The notes under the pieces were generated by a model, which had not been told where the DNA came from, made no database searches, and was given only the letters and a program-made list of their open reading frames with translations. A stretch of DNA of 64,000 nt from an uncultured Lachnospiraceae bacterium. Lineage in GTDB: Bacteria > Bacillota > Clostridia > Lachnospirales > Lachnospiraceae. A program made the translations under genes and the position numbers. This document shows, in pieces, positions 51,629 through 60,133 of the stretch; position 1 is the stretch's first letter; each line of letters begins with the position of its first letter. The DNA lies in contig CAJTMW010000011.1 of NCBI GenBank assembly GCA_910577275.1, positions 1-64,000 of the forward strand, read 5' to 3'.

Positions 51629-52408
51629 TCAAGACCTTGCAATCTTATACAAATCATCATCTAAATAATTCTTTAATATCCATTCTTCATTAAATCCAGT
51701 CCCTTGATAAAATTCTTCTGCAATACCACCACCAATAGCGCACAAAGTATCTGTGTCACAATTAAGGCTTAACACATTTCTAATAAAACTCTCATAATCT
51801 TCACTATCAAGAAAACATCGGATTGCTACCGGTACACTTCCCTGACAAGAAACATCCCACTTATATGTATCTCTGTATTTATTCAGTTCATATTCCACAC
51901 TGTATTCATAAGAAGTCATCGGATATTGTTTCCTTGCATAATCAAGTATTTCAGCTTTTGATGCACCTTTTTTTGCCATATAAATACACATAGATGTTAC
52001 AACTGCACCTTTTATACCTTCAGGGTGATTATGTGTACATTCTGCCGATTTTGTTGCCCATTCTATCACTTCACTTTCTGTATTAAAATATTCACCAATA
52101 TATGAACACCTCATTGCAGCTCCATTTCCATAACTGTTATATGCTTTTTTATCATAAGAGCTTAACCATCTATAAAACCTGCCGCCATAGCCACACTTGG
52201 GGTAATCATTTCCAAATTTGTGGTAAGAATCAACAAACGAAATATGATTTTGAAATTTATATTTTGTAGCCAATGTTAATACTGTATCATCTGTATAGAA
52301 ACATTTATCTGTAAATAGTTCTATATGTTTCCAATCTAAAGTATTCTCTCTTTTACGTTCCCACCTTGAACCTGCTATATCACCTAAAATTGCTCCTACT
52401 ATTGCCAT
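51629..52408 (-). CDS. ADP-ribosylglycohydrolase (DraG-like)
   Basis: 259 residues, GGGAG upstream. Metal-site motifs of the ARH/DraG family: AIVGAILGDIAGSRWE at the start, CFYTDDTVLTLAT near residue 38, AMRCSYIGEYF, ECTHNHPEGIKGA and LNCDTDTLCAIGGGIAE near 215. It removes ADP-ribose from proteins, nucleic acids or nucleotides. It lies after the terminator of the WHH nuclease operon, so it is probably a separate transcript, but its place in this island suggests it may counter an ADP-ribosylating toxin or signal. Confidence 0.85.
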   Translation of the reverse strand: MAIVGAILGDIAGSRWERKRENTLDWKHIELFTDKCFYTDDTVLTLATKYKFQNHISFVDSYHKFGNDYPKCGYGGRFYRWLSSYDKKAYNSYGNGAAMRCSYIGEYFNTESEVIEWATKSAECTHNHPEGIKGAVVTSMCIYMAKKGASKAEILDYARKQYPMTSYEYSVEYELNKYRDTYKWDVSCQGSVPVAIRCFLDSEDYESFIRNVLSLNCDTDTLCAIGGGIAEEFYQGTGFNEEWILKNYLDDDLYKIARS

Positions 52409-52433
52409 TTATTTACTCTCCCTTTTATTAGAT

Positions 52434-52620
52434 TTCATCCAACATAGAATCCATGTTTACAGGACTTTTAACATTATCCTGTTCTATGAAAATTTTGTTC
52501 CCTTTGCCAATCTGTCCTTCCGTAATCTCTTTTCCTCGTTTCTTCGCTATAAGCTTATCGATTAATTCAAAACAACAAATCCTATTTCTCAGATACTGAG
52601 GATAGGATTTGTCGTTTATT
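52434..52620 (-). other. Possible gene remnant before the ADP-ribosylglycohydrolase
   Basis: An open minus-strand frame without a start codon reads FELIDKLIAKKRGKEITEGQ and ends VKSPVNMDSMLDEI just before the next ribosome site. It looks protein-like and may be the tail of a deleted gene. Its first part overlaps a terminator hairpin, so it might equally be non-coding. Confidence 0.3.
52575..52612 (-). terminator. Terminator of the nuclease/immunity operon
   Basis: acaaatcctat (52575-52585) and ataggatttgt (52602-52612) form a perfect 11-bp stem, with ctcag/ctgag extending it inside. On the minus strand it is followed by tgttttg. It lies 30 bp past the DUF6985 stop. Confidence 0.75.
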
Positions 52621-52642
52621 GTAATCTAAGTATCACAAAAGC

Positions 52643-53089
52643 TTATAAAAATAAATCCTGACTCCCGATAGCTGTCTCCGGTATCAATTTTATCCCAATA
52701 CCGTTTTCTATGTCCCAGACACAATCAAGAAGCATTATCATACTTCCATCCTGTTTAAAAAGCAATGTTTTAGGAGTAACCATTTGTGACAAGTCCTCAA
52801 TAGAATCAACCATTCTGGCCCCTGCCCAATTAACTGCCAATTCCTGTAAGTGACCATTAATGTATCTTTTTAATTCTTCACCAACAGTTTCCACATACTT
52901 TTTTTCATTTTTAATGAATTGTGAATAGCTTTCCTGCTGTTCTTTAGTGATTGCTTTGCCCAAATAGGCTTTTGCAACTATATTAATATCCCATATCTTT
53001 CCAAATACACCAATTTGCTGTTTCTTATACCACCTGTGCTTATAGCTCATTTCTCCAAAAACAGAGTCATTGCACCTTGCTTCATCCAT
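52643..53089 (-). CDS. DUF6985-type probable immunity protein
   Basis: 148 residues, AAAGGA nine bases upstream. The C-terminal block (MLLDCVWDIENGIGIKLIPE, then IGSQDLFL) matches my memory of DUF6985, which occurs as an immunity-like partner of polymorphic toxins. FGEMSYKHRWYKKQQIGVFG opens a beta-rich first half, and a helical middle (KEQQESYSQFIKNEKKYVET) follows. The gene lies 18 bp after a WHH nuclease gene on the same strand, the expected toxin-immunity order. No signal peptide, so it would protect the producer's cytoplasm. Confidence 0.65.
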   Translation of the reverse strand: MDEARCNDSVFGEMSYKHRWYKKQQIGVFGKIWDINIVAKAYLGKAITKEQQESYSQFIKNEKKYVETVGEELKRYINGHLQELAVNWAGARMVDSIEDLSQMVTPKTLLFKQDGSMIMLLDCVWDIENGIGIKLIPETAIGSQDLFL

Positions 53090-53107
53090 GATATTAATTC
53101 CTTTCTG

Positions 53108-53656
53108 CTATGCTGACTGCTTCTGTGCCTTGTATTCAGATATTCCTCCGGAATGCGGTATATTTCCATGAACTTCCGTCGGTACTTTTTGCATGGTCTT
53201 ACAGTCTTCACATTCGTGCCATGTATATTTATTTTCTTCCCGCCATTTGGCAACTTCCTCCGGAGTACATCCTTTTTGTTCTGCTAATTTCTCGTCCGCC
53301 TGTGAAAAATTGGAATCTCTATCCTCCGTAAAATCATCAATCTTTACTTCTCCCTTAGAGACTTCCGAAAAATCAGGGTTCTCATCCTTAAATGGAATGG
53401 ATTCAAAATCATACTTTTTCATGATATCATCCCATGTTTTATTCTCCGGATTGGTGCCATTTCTATCTCCCGGCTCAACATCCCTATCCGGCTTCCATTC
53501 GGAATTTCCCCGCTCTCCTGTCCACTCTCCTCCGTTTTTGGGAACAAGCCCACAACATTCAATGCGGATTTTCGTATCCATTCCCCTAATATTGATTTTT
53601 AATATTTTATTCGGCACTGGTATTTCTTTTGCCTCCGGTGCAAACGGATTACTCAT
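53108..53656 (-). CDS. WHH/HNH-type nuclease, probable toxin
   Basis: 182 residues, AGGAGG eight bases upstream, with the start overlapping the ATPase stop as ATGA. The last 70 residues carry the WHH branch of the HNH/EndoVII superfamily: NKYTWHECEDCKTMQKVPTE with Trp146-His147, then VHGNIPHSGGIS with His163 and His168. Glu148 stands where the second His of the WHH motif usually is. The first 110 residues are beta- and charge-rich (MSNPFAPEAKEIPVPNKILK) and match no LXG, RHS or PAAR delivery domain. It is a DNA- or RNA-cutting effector encoded with its ATPase and a DUF6985 partner. Confidence 0.72.
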   Translation of the reverse strand: MSNPFAPEAKEIPVPNKILKINIRGMDTKIRIECCGLVPKNGGEWTGERGNSEWKPDRDVEPGDRNGTNPENKTWDDIMKKYDFESIPFKDENPDFSEVSKGEVKIDDFTEDRDSNFSQADEKLAEQKGCTPEEVAKWREENKYTWHECEDCKTMQKVPTEVHGNIPHSGGISEYKAQKQSA

Positions 53657-56600
53657 AATAAATGCCTCCTTCCTTCTACTTCCTCACGCCATTGTTTATA
53701 AAATTCACTTCCATCTGGCTCCGAATCGCTATATGCTTTCATCAGACAATGGCTCAGGCTTAATACTAAATCATCTGACGGGGCGTCTAACTTCTGTGAA
53801 ACCAAAGTATTCAAAGCACACCTGAATTTTTGCATATCCGAACAGGATGCCCTTTTCAGACTATTTACAGTTTTTTCCAGCCGCAAAATATCCCTCACTA
53901 AACACGCCTGCTCAGAAAAACTTTCTTCACTCCATATCTGCAGCTTATGCGAATATCTGTAATTTTGGAGTAATGAATGCAGCTGATTTTTTGTATGTAC
54001 AGAACACTCACATTTCTCTATCGCCTGTTCTATATCCATAGGAACTATCAAATCCGGAGAATCAAGGCGATTCTTAAGCACAAAATTTACAAGTACCGAA
54101 TTGACTGCCTTTGATTGATTTCTTTTCGCTTTAGATGAGTATTCATAATCTTTTTCCTCACCATTAAACTTTTTAATCTGACATAGCACCGACTCAATCC
54201 AATCATTCTGATATACTACAGCCACACCCCTTGGCAGCCTGGCAATCTCATCCAACTGTGTGTCCTTAAGCGCAGCTGCTTTTCCCAAAAGTCTTCTGTC
54301 TGATTCCTCCGGCAAACGCATAACAATCTTCGTGTTTGTGTTTCGAATTGCTGAAATATCAACCGCTCCGGGAGACTGGTCTGCTATAATAAAACCTTCT
54401 CCATATGTCCTCATCTCTGCTATGGCATTAGATATCATTTCTACAGATTTACCAGCAACATTCCCCCCTTCATCAGATGATGAATTGTCTGCGGTACTTC
54501 TCAAAATGTTATGGGCTTCCTCCAGCACGGTTATATGTTTAAGCTTACTGTTAAATTTCGTACAGGTATCCATTCTATACTCAGATAATCTCATAACAAG
54601 AATACCCATCAGAAGCGACTTGGTTTCCTGTGAGCCCACCCTGCTTATATCCACTATAACATTTGTATCGAACAAGGTTTTATTATCAATCTCATTGGCC
54701 GCAAAAATCATCCCGTTCAAACCATTTGTAAGAGATTTCACCCTTGTCAGAAGCGACCCCTTATAATTTGACTTGACCTCGTTTGAGTAATCGGAGGCAT
54801 CTATCACTTTTACCAATTGTTCCAGCAAATCCTGAAATGTTGGAAACTGATTATCCGAAATCCAGTTCTTCGATGTAGAAATATCCCATCCGCATGATTC
54901 ATATGTTTCCAGAACCGCATCCTTCAAAACGGCAGGCATTGCCGCATACATAGGCCAGCAGACATTGAATATCTCAATAAGCCTGTCAATATGTTCAAGT
55001 ACATGGACGTGCCTTGGAAATTTAAAAGGATTTATACGCAGCAGTTCCGTATACTCCGGGTTGGTCCCAAACACTCTGACTCCTCTTTTATGCCCCCATG
55101 TTCTTTTGTACTCTCCCTTGGCCGGCTCAATAACCATAAAGCTGAGACTGTCCTTACGTGTAGAAGTCAATTTATCCAGAATATGATATATTGCATTTGA
55201 CTTGCCGCTGCCAGTCGCTCCGGCAATAAATGTATGCATTGTAAGGCTTTCAACATCCAGGCACACTTTGCTTTTGTCAACACTCTTTCCCATATTAAAT
55301 ATATTTCCGAGCTGTATGGATTCAGAGCTTTCATTTTTATTATATTTGACAACTTCCTTACCAAAATCAGCATGCTCCACAACCGGAAATCCACAGACAG
55401 AATGCCTCGGCAATCCCATTTGTATGGCTAATTCATTTCCGCTCACAAGATTGGTGGGCATGACAGGAATAGGTTCAACCTCTTCGTAAGCCTTATATTC
55501 AAATACCGGATGAATAAAATTTTTCACATATTCCGAGATAAGCTCATTTTGAGACTTTTCGTTTCCTTCGGATTGCTGCGGCTTTCTCCAGGTATTGATT
55601 GCCGAGGCCTCTAATCCCGAATTTTCACCGCTCATTAAAGCTTTATATGTTGCCGCCGCTACCTCGGAAACGGATGAGTCAGCGCTCATAAAATATGCTG
55701 CGCATTCCCACATGCCTACGCTTTCAAATTCATCCAGCCTTTCCAATTGCTTATCGATTCTGGCAAGCATATCAATCAGCGGCTTGTTCTGAATCGTTAA
55801 TTGCAAATTCTGGGACTCTCCTGTTGTCACTCCTAATGAAAAAGCAAGACTGTGTGAGGTTCCGGTCGTCTTCGAACTGCTTTTCCCATATGAATAAGTT
55901 CTGGACTTGCTGATACTTCCACCGCCGGTTGTTGTCGATACGGTCTTGTCGGTAGCCATGGAAATTGCAGTGCCGATAAGTCCGCCTACAGTGCCTCCTA
56001 TTGCTGCACCCACTGCTTTGCCTGCTGCTGCACCTGCTACTGTACCTGGACCAGGAATAATACTTCCTATAACTGCGCCTGCAATTGAAAGAGTTGCGCC
56101 AACAGTACTTCCTACCACACTTTCCAACGACTTCCCCGATACAGATTGTGTTTGTCCTGTATTATGGCTCTCACTCTCTGCAGTTCCCTGATTTTCCGTT
56201 GTTGTTTGGGTACTACTCGCATTTTCGCCCTGTGTTTCTGTCTTATTCTGGCTCTCGGATTTATTGGTTCCATAGCTGACTACCGTATTGGCATAAGGGG
56301 ACAACTGCGTGTAAATATTTTCATATCCCTGACGCGCCATGCTCAGTTGCTCCTGCGAGGTAGGATTGGCAATAATGACAGCCGTATACTTATTTCCCTG
56401 CATCGCAAGAGCCAGCTTTTCCAGTCCCTGCAAATAATCATCATTGTCCGTAAAATCCTTGTTCTTATTATTAGCAACACATGAAACAGCAGACAAGGAA
56501 CTCGTATCTATTGATGAGAGTAAACTCTTTATTTTTCCTTCCTTCAAATTCTCTGTCCCAATTCCGGGAAATTGCCCGTTCATGGCGTTGACAAGCGTAT

Positions 56601-57015
56601 TATAGGAGGTCTGTGTACTGTTTTCATCAGAAAGGGAACGAATTCCAAGATAAAAATCCGTTTCTGCTCCATCACTGTCAATCACCGTAACTATCGTACT
56701 ATTTGTCGCGGCTACGGCATTAAAAACACTGGCAAACTTATATGTCGCCGATTCATTCCGTTCATATACCATTTCTGTTATTCTAAACAGTCGTATTTTC
56801 TCAGTGTTTTTTGAAACAGCCTTTTCATCTAACGGTACGACAGGCAGTTCCGGTAGATGCGGAATATAATTTTTTAATACGACATCATCTACTAGCCTAA
56901 ATGCATCTAAGAATCCCTGTTTTAATTCCGATTCACCTGGAATTTCAGGGGCTGACCTTTCTCCTTGGTCCGGTTTGCTCGGAAGATTTCTATCATTTCT
57001 TTGCATTTCATCCAT
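53653..57015 (-). CDS. HerA/FtsK-type ATPase with glycine-zipper membrane insert
   Basis: 1120 residues from the ATG at 57015 (GGAGGTG five bases upstream). An N-terminal domain (about 1-245; RITEMVYERNESATYKFASV, TDFYLGIRSLSDE) resembles no family I know. A Ser/Thr/Gln-rich linker (about 250-295) is followed by a glycine-zipper hydrophobic stretch (about 300-355; AGAAAGKAVGAAIGGTVGGL). The HerA-like domain has Walker A GATGSGKS at 599-606, MVIEPAKGEYK, Walker B ITVLEEAHN near 828-836, and FIIADQSPGAVD with the Arg finger-like RLPEESDRR. A helical C-terminus follows. The zipper suggests membrane contact or a pore, unlike cytoplasmic HerA. The next gene, a nuclease, is coupled to it. Confidence 0.75.
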   Translation of the reverse strand: MDEMQRNDRNLPSKPDQGERSAPEIPGESELKQGFLDAFRLVDDVVLKNYIPHLPELPVVPLDEKAVSKNTEKIRLFRITEMVYERNESATYKFASVFNAVAATNSTIVTVIDSDGAETDFYLGIRSLSDENSTQTSYNTLVNAMNGQFPGIGTENLKEGKIKSLLSSIDTSSLSAVSCVANNKNKDFTDNDDYLQGLEKLALAMQGNKYTAVIIANPTSQEQLSMARQGYENIYTQLSPYANTVVSYGTNKSESQNKTETQGENASSTQTTTENQGTAESESHNTGQTQSVSGKSLESVVGSTVGATLSIAGAVIGSIIPGPGTVAGAAAGKAVGAAIGGTVGGLIGTAISMATDKTVSTTTGGGSISKSRTYSYGKSSSKTTGTSHSLAFSLGVTTGESQNLQLTIQNKPLIDMLARIDKQLERLDEFESVGMWECAAYFMSADSSVSEVAAATYKALMSGENSGLEASAINTWRKPQQSEGNEKSQNELISEYVKNFIHPVFEYKAYEEVEPIPVMPTNLVSGNELAIQMGLPRHSVCGFPVVEHADFGKEVVKYNKNESSESIQLGNIFNMGKSVDKSKVCLDVESLTMHTFIAGATGSGKSNAIYHILDKLTSTRKDSLSFMVIEPAKGEYKRTWGHKRGVRVFGTNPEYTELLRINPFKFPRHVHVLEHIDRLIEIFNVCWPMYAAMPAVLKDAVLETYESCGWDISTSKNWISDNQFPTFQDLLEQLVKVIDASDYSNEVKSNYKGSLLTRVKSLTNGLNGMIFAANEIDNKTLFDTNVIVDISRVGSQETKSLLMGILVMRLSEYRMDTCTKFNSKLKHITVLEEAHNILRSTADNSSSDEGGNVAGKSVEMISNAIAEMRTYGEGFIIADQSPGAVDISAIRNTNTKIVMRLPEESDRRLLGKAAALKDTQLDEIARLPRGVAVVYQNDWIESVLCQIKKFNGEEKDYEYSSKAKRNQSKAVNSVLVNFVLKNRLDSPDLIVPMDIEQAIEKCECSVHTKNQLHSLLQNYRYSHKLQIWSEESFSEQACLVRDILRLEKTVNSLKRASCSDMQKFRCALNTLVSQKLDAPSDDLVLSLSHCLMKAYSDSEPDGSEFYKQWREEVEGRRHLL

Positions 57016-57026
57016 AAGGCACCTCC

Positions 57027-57791
57027 TCAATTCTTTATGATTTTTATGATTTCTATGATTATTATCACTCCTCCGGAACCTGCCATTACCCCGCCTACTC
57101 CAGCAATCGCCAGTCCCGTATATACTACAATCGGTTTTGCCGCCCATGCACCAATTCCAGCAGCCGCGCCGCCAATAGCTGCCATGGCAATACCCCTTTT
57201 AATCATCCGTGCCGCTCTGTCTGCCAGATGAACCTCTTCTTCTGTTCTTTCAGTATTTAATCTCTTTTCTCCTATGACTTCTCTGCCTGTACGACGGCTC
57301 TTTTCGGGCATATGTAGATTTTGAAATTCATCGCTTTGGGCTTTAGTGTCTGTTTGCGGATTTGAGCCGCCTTTGCTTCCCATACCCGGTTTCCGTATGG
57401 CTGTCTCTGACAATACGGTTCTGCTGGTTCTTCCTTCCTGAGATTTCTGACCTTCTCTCCTGTCAGCCAATGGCTTCCCAACAGTCCTGGATTCTTCACC
57501 GAAAACCTTTCTGATTACATTTTGAAGATGCCTGATTCTTTTTTCAGAAAAGTTTATCATTAAGGCAACCTTTTGCCTGTTTAAATATGCTTCATCCCAG
57601 TGATTGGGGTCTTCCTCGTATTCCTGCCGGCCATCTTCGACTTCTATGACATTCACAGACTCCTTTGCATATGCCAGTGCCTCATTAAACTTCCGAAATG
57701 ACGTGTCAATAATCAGATAATCAAGCAGGGCGCTTCTGACAGTTTCAACATTGCCGGATTCAACATTTTGTCTAAATTCATCTGATATCAT
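57027..57791 (-). CDS. Membrane protein with C-terminal glycine-zipper
   Basis: 254 residues, AGGAG eight bases upstream. The N-terminal 105 residues are helical (NVETVRSALLDYLIIDTSFR, then EKRIRHLQNVIRKVFGE). A charged, probably disordered middle spans 105-190. The C-terminus has two hydrophobic segments with glycine-zipper spacing (MAAIGGAAAGIGAWAAKPIV and YTGLAIAGVGGVMAGSGGVI) ending in IIEIIKIIKN. Lies 11 bp after the second dynamin-like gene and 11 bp before the ATPase gene. A likely membrane anchor or pore subunit. The paired zippers here and in the ATPase suggest the two assemble together. No family recognised. Confidence 0.65.
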   Translation of the reverse strand: MISDEFRQNVESGNVETVRSALLDYLIIDTSFRKFNEALAYAKESVNVIEVEDGRQEYEEDPNHWDEAYLNRQKVALMINFSEKRIRHLQNVIRKVFGEESRTVGKPLADRREGQKSQEGRTSRTVLSETAIRKPGMGSKGGSNPQTDTKAQSDEFQNLHMPEKSRRTGREVIGEKRLNTERTEEEVHLADRAARMIKRGIAMAAIGGAAAGIGAWAAKPIVVYTGLAIAGVGGVMAGSGGVIIIIEIIKIIKN

Positions 57792-57802
57792 TCCATTGTC
57801 TC

Positions 57803-60121
57803 CTATATCTCTAAAATTCTGTTAAGCTCATCTCCTATTTCTTCAAGCTGGCGCATCAGCTCACTAGCCTCTCTCAGTGCTTCCTGCGCTTTATCTTTGG
57901 AACCGGTTATCTTCATCAACTCTTTCATCTTTTCCGCTAATATCCCGTCCACCTTATCAAACTGTTCCTCAAAATACTCCTTTATTATTTGCGTCCCTTT
58001 TTCCGCATATTCCATGACCCTGCGCCTTTCTTTATGCATGTTTTCTCTAACAAAAGCCACCATTGCATTCGAAAGTTTTTCACGGCTTATATACTTTATT
58101 TCCTCTTTGATTACATACTCAACAATCTCATCCGTTGTATAATGAGGGTCAAACCAACATTCCGGATGAAAGAATCTATCCCATCCCCGCCTCACATGGG
58201 TAACCTTCTCAAGCCGTTTTTCTTCACGTTCCTCAATACGAGACTCAATTGCCGTATCCAAAACAGAATCTGTATTAAATTGTGCAAGTTCACCTCTGAC
58301 GTACGATTCCAGACTAATCTTTAATCCATTACCGCTAAACTCCTCGCTGATTGTATTCAATTTCTTTATATACTCATTCAATAGCTGATTACTTTTTTCT
58401 TTAACATCACAATCAAGCAATCGTTCAACCGATACCTGAAATTCACTCTGTTTATGATTAGCCAGATTTTTGAATCGCTCTATATAGCTCAGCGCCTCGC
58501 TTTCCTGCATTTCCTCCGGACAGTTACGGAAAAATGATGTAAACGCCTCTTCAACCTCTGCTATCAAATCCATAAGACTCCGCTCAAGCTGTAACCTGAT
58601 ATCAAACTCCCTTAGCCGTTTCTTGAATTCCTCATTTACCTCTCTGCTTGAAATTTTTTTACTGAGTTTTTCTATCTCTTCTTCAATTTTTTTTAAATCC
58701 CCCTCATGTGACACTACCTCTTCCTTCGTCTTCATAAAGGCCTCTGCGCTCTCTAATTCTTTCTGAAAGCAATCGACAAGATTCCTGATTTTAGCTGGTC
58801 TGCAATATTTGGTAACATACATTCGGATAGTTTCCTCTATTCCCCGAATTCCACTGTGTACCAGTGCCTGTCCATAAATATCGTTTTCCTCTATGGCCAG
58901 CTTGAGTTCCTCATCTATTTTCGCCTGACAACTGTGTCCCAGATGCGGATACTGCTCCAAATGTAGCTGCTCCTGCTCAATAAGCTTCTCAGCAATCGGT
59001 GTTAGCCACTTTAACAATCTCTTTTTTTCATTCTCATCGGATGTATTCTGATATCTTCTGATAAACAAAGCCGGTTTCGCTGCCACAGGAAAAATGTTCG
59101 GTTCTTCAATCCCCATATCTTCAAGATATTTAATGGTGTCGGGAAGTGTCTCCCCCCTTATATCATCCAGCTCCTCGTCATATTCATCCATTTTGTTAAT
59201 TATAAAGAGGAAACGTTCTTTTGACTGTTTACCCCCAACCTTCATACTTTCTGCTATACGCTTTAAGAATTTATCCTGTTCCTCGTTATGTAGTGTTCCC
59301 CCATTCATAACGAACATCACAAGCATCTTGGAAGATTGTTCCAACGCTTTTAGTGCAATCTTTCCATGCCGCGGGTCTCTTGCATTATCTGGTCCGGGCG
59401 TATCTATTAATACAAGGGAAGCCTCATCCGCAGTGACAAAAGGAATATCACCGTTTATCCAAATTTCATTTACATTCTCATTAGCGTTTAATTCCTTCAT
59501 TGCCTCATAATCAAGGTCAGAATAATACTCCAGTTCTGACTTATCTTTACCATAAACAACCGCCTTGTACGTTGAGTCATCATCATCCTGAATTCTTGTA
59601 ATTGTTGCAGTACACGCTCCCATCTTTGAAGGCATTAACTGATTTCCAAGCAAAGCGTTTATCAACGTTGATTTGCCCGCGCTCATTGTTGCAACAACAT
59701 TCACTTCAAGCAGCTCATTGAAAGCAAGTTCAAAGGCATTGGCAAGTGCCGGTGATTGCAGTTCCTTAAATGGCAATTCCTTCATTTGCGAATAGAGCTT
59801 TCTGATACTGTTTTCTTTATCTCCAAATTCTTTTGCGGGCAAATTCTTTACACGGAACTGAATCCCTTTCTTTTCTGCCTGCCCGATTGCCGCCATCAAA
59901 TCCTGATAATCCAACTCTGTTCCGCAAAAAGTAAGTTCAAATTCATCATCGTTATACTCTTCCTCTAAAAGAGAGGGGATTTGCTCTACCCAAAGCTGAA
60001 AACGCTTGTCCAAATACTGGATAATTTTACTGCCCGACTTGGGTTCTCCTCCATTTACACTCATCTTTGTCTGAACCCTGTAAGGATTGTATGCTATCTC
60101 AACCTGTTTCATAAATATCAT
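57803..60121 (-). CDS. Dynamin-like GTPase 2
   Basis: 772 residues. GTPase motifs: G1 ATMSAGKST at 144-152, G2-like ACTATITRI, G3 DTPG at 240-243, and G4 NKMD at 309-312. An N-terminal helical region of about 130 residues precedes the G domain, and a long helical stalk (460-772) follows, with a hydrophobic or amphipathic patch near residue 630. This is the bacterial dynamin-like layout for membrane remodelling or fission. It comes 12 bp after another dynamin-like gene; bacterial dynamins often work as such tandem pairs. The ATG at 60112 is an alternative start. Confidence 0.8.
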   Translation of the reverse strand: MIFMKQVEIAYNPYRVQTKMSVNGGEPKSGSKIIQYLDKRFQLWVEQIPSLLEEEYNDDEFELTFCGTELDYQDLMAAIGQAEKKGIQFRVKNLPAKEFGDKENSIRKLYSQMKELPFKELQSPALANAFELAFNELLEVNVVATMSAGKSTLINALLGNQLMPSKMGACTATITRIQDDDDSTYKAVVYGKDKSELEYYSDLDYEAMKELNANENVNEIWINGDIPFVTADEASLVLIDTPGPDNARDPRHGKIALKALEQSSKMLVMFVMNGGTLHNEEQDKFLKRIAESMKVGGKQSKERFLFIINKMDEYDEELDDIRGETLPDTIKYLEDMGIEEPNIFPVAAKPALFIRRYQNTSDENEKKRLLKWLTPIAEKLIEQEQLHLEQYPHLGHSCQAKIDEELKLAIEENDIYGQALVHSGIRGIEETIRMYVTKYCRPAKIRNLVDCFQKELESAEAFMKTKEEVVSHEGDLKKIEEEIEKLSKKISSREVNEEFKKRLREFDIRLQLERSLMDLIAEVEEAFTSFFRNCPEEMQESEALSYIERFKNLANHKQSEFQVSVERLLDCDVKEKSNQLLNEYIKKLNTISEEFSGNGLKISLESYVRGELAQFNTDSVLDTAIESRIEEREEKRLEKVTHVRRGWDRFFHPECWFDPHYTTDEIVEYVIKEEIKYISREKLSNAMVAFVRENMHKERRRVMEYAEKGTQIIKEYFEEQFDKVDGILAEKMKELMKITGSKDKAQEALREASELMRQLEEIGDELNRILEI

Positions 60122-60133
60122 CCGTCCTTTCTA

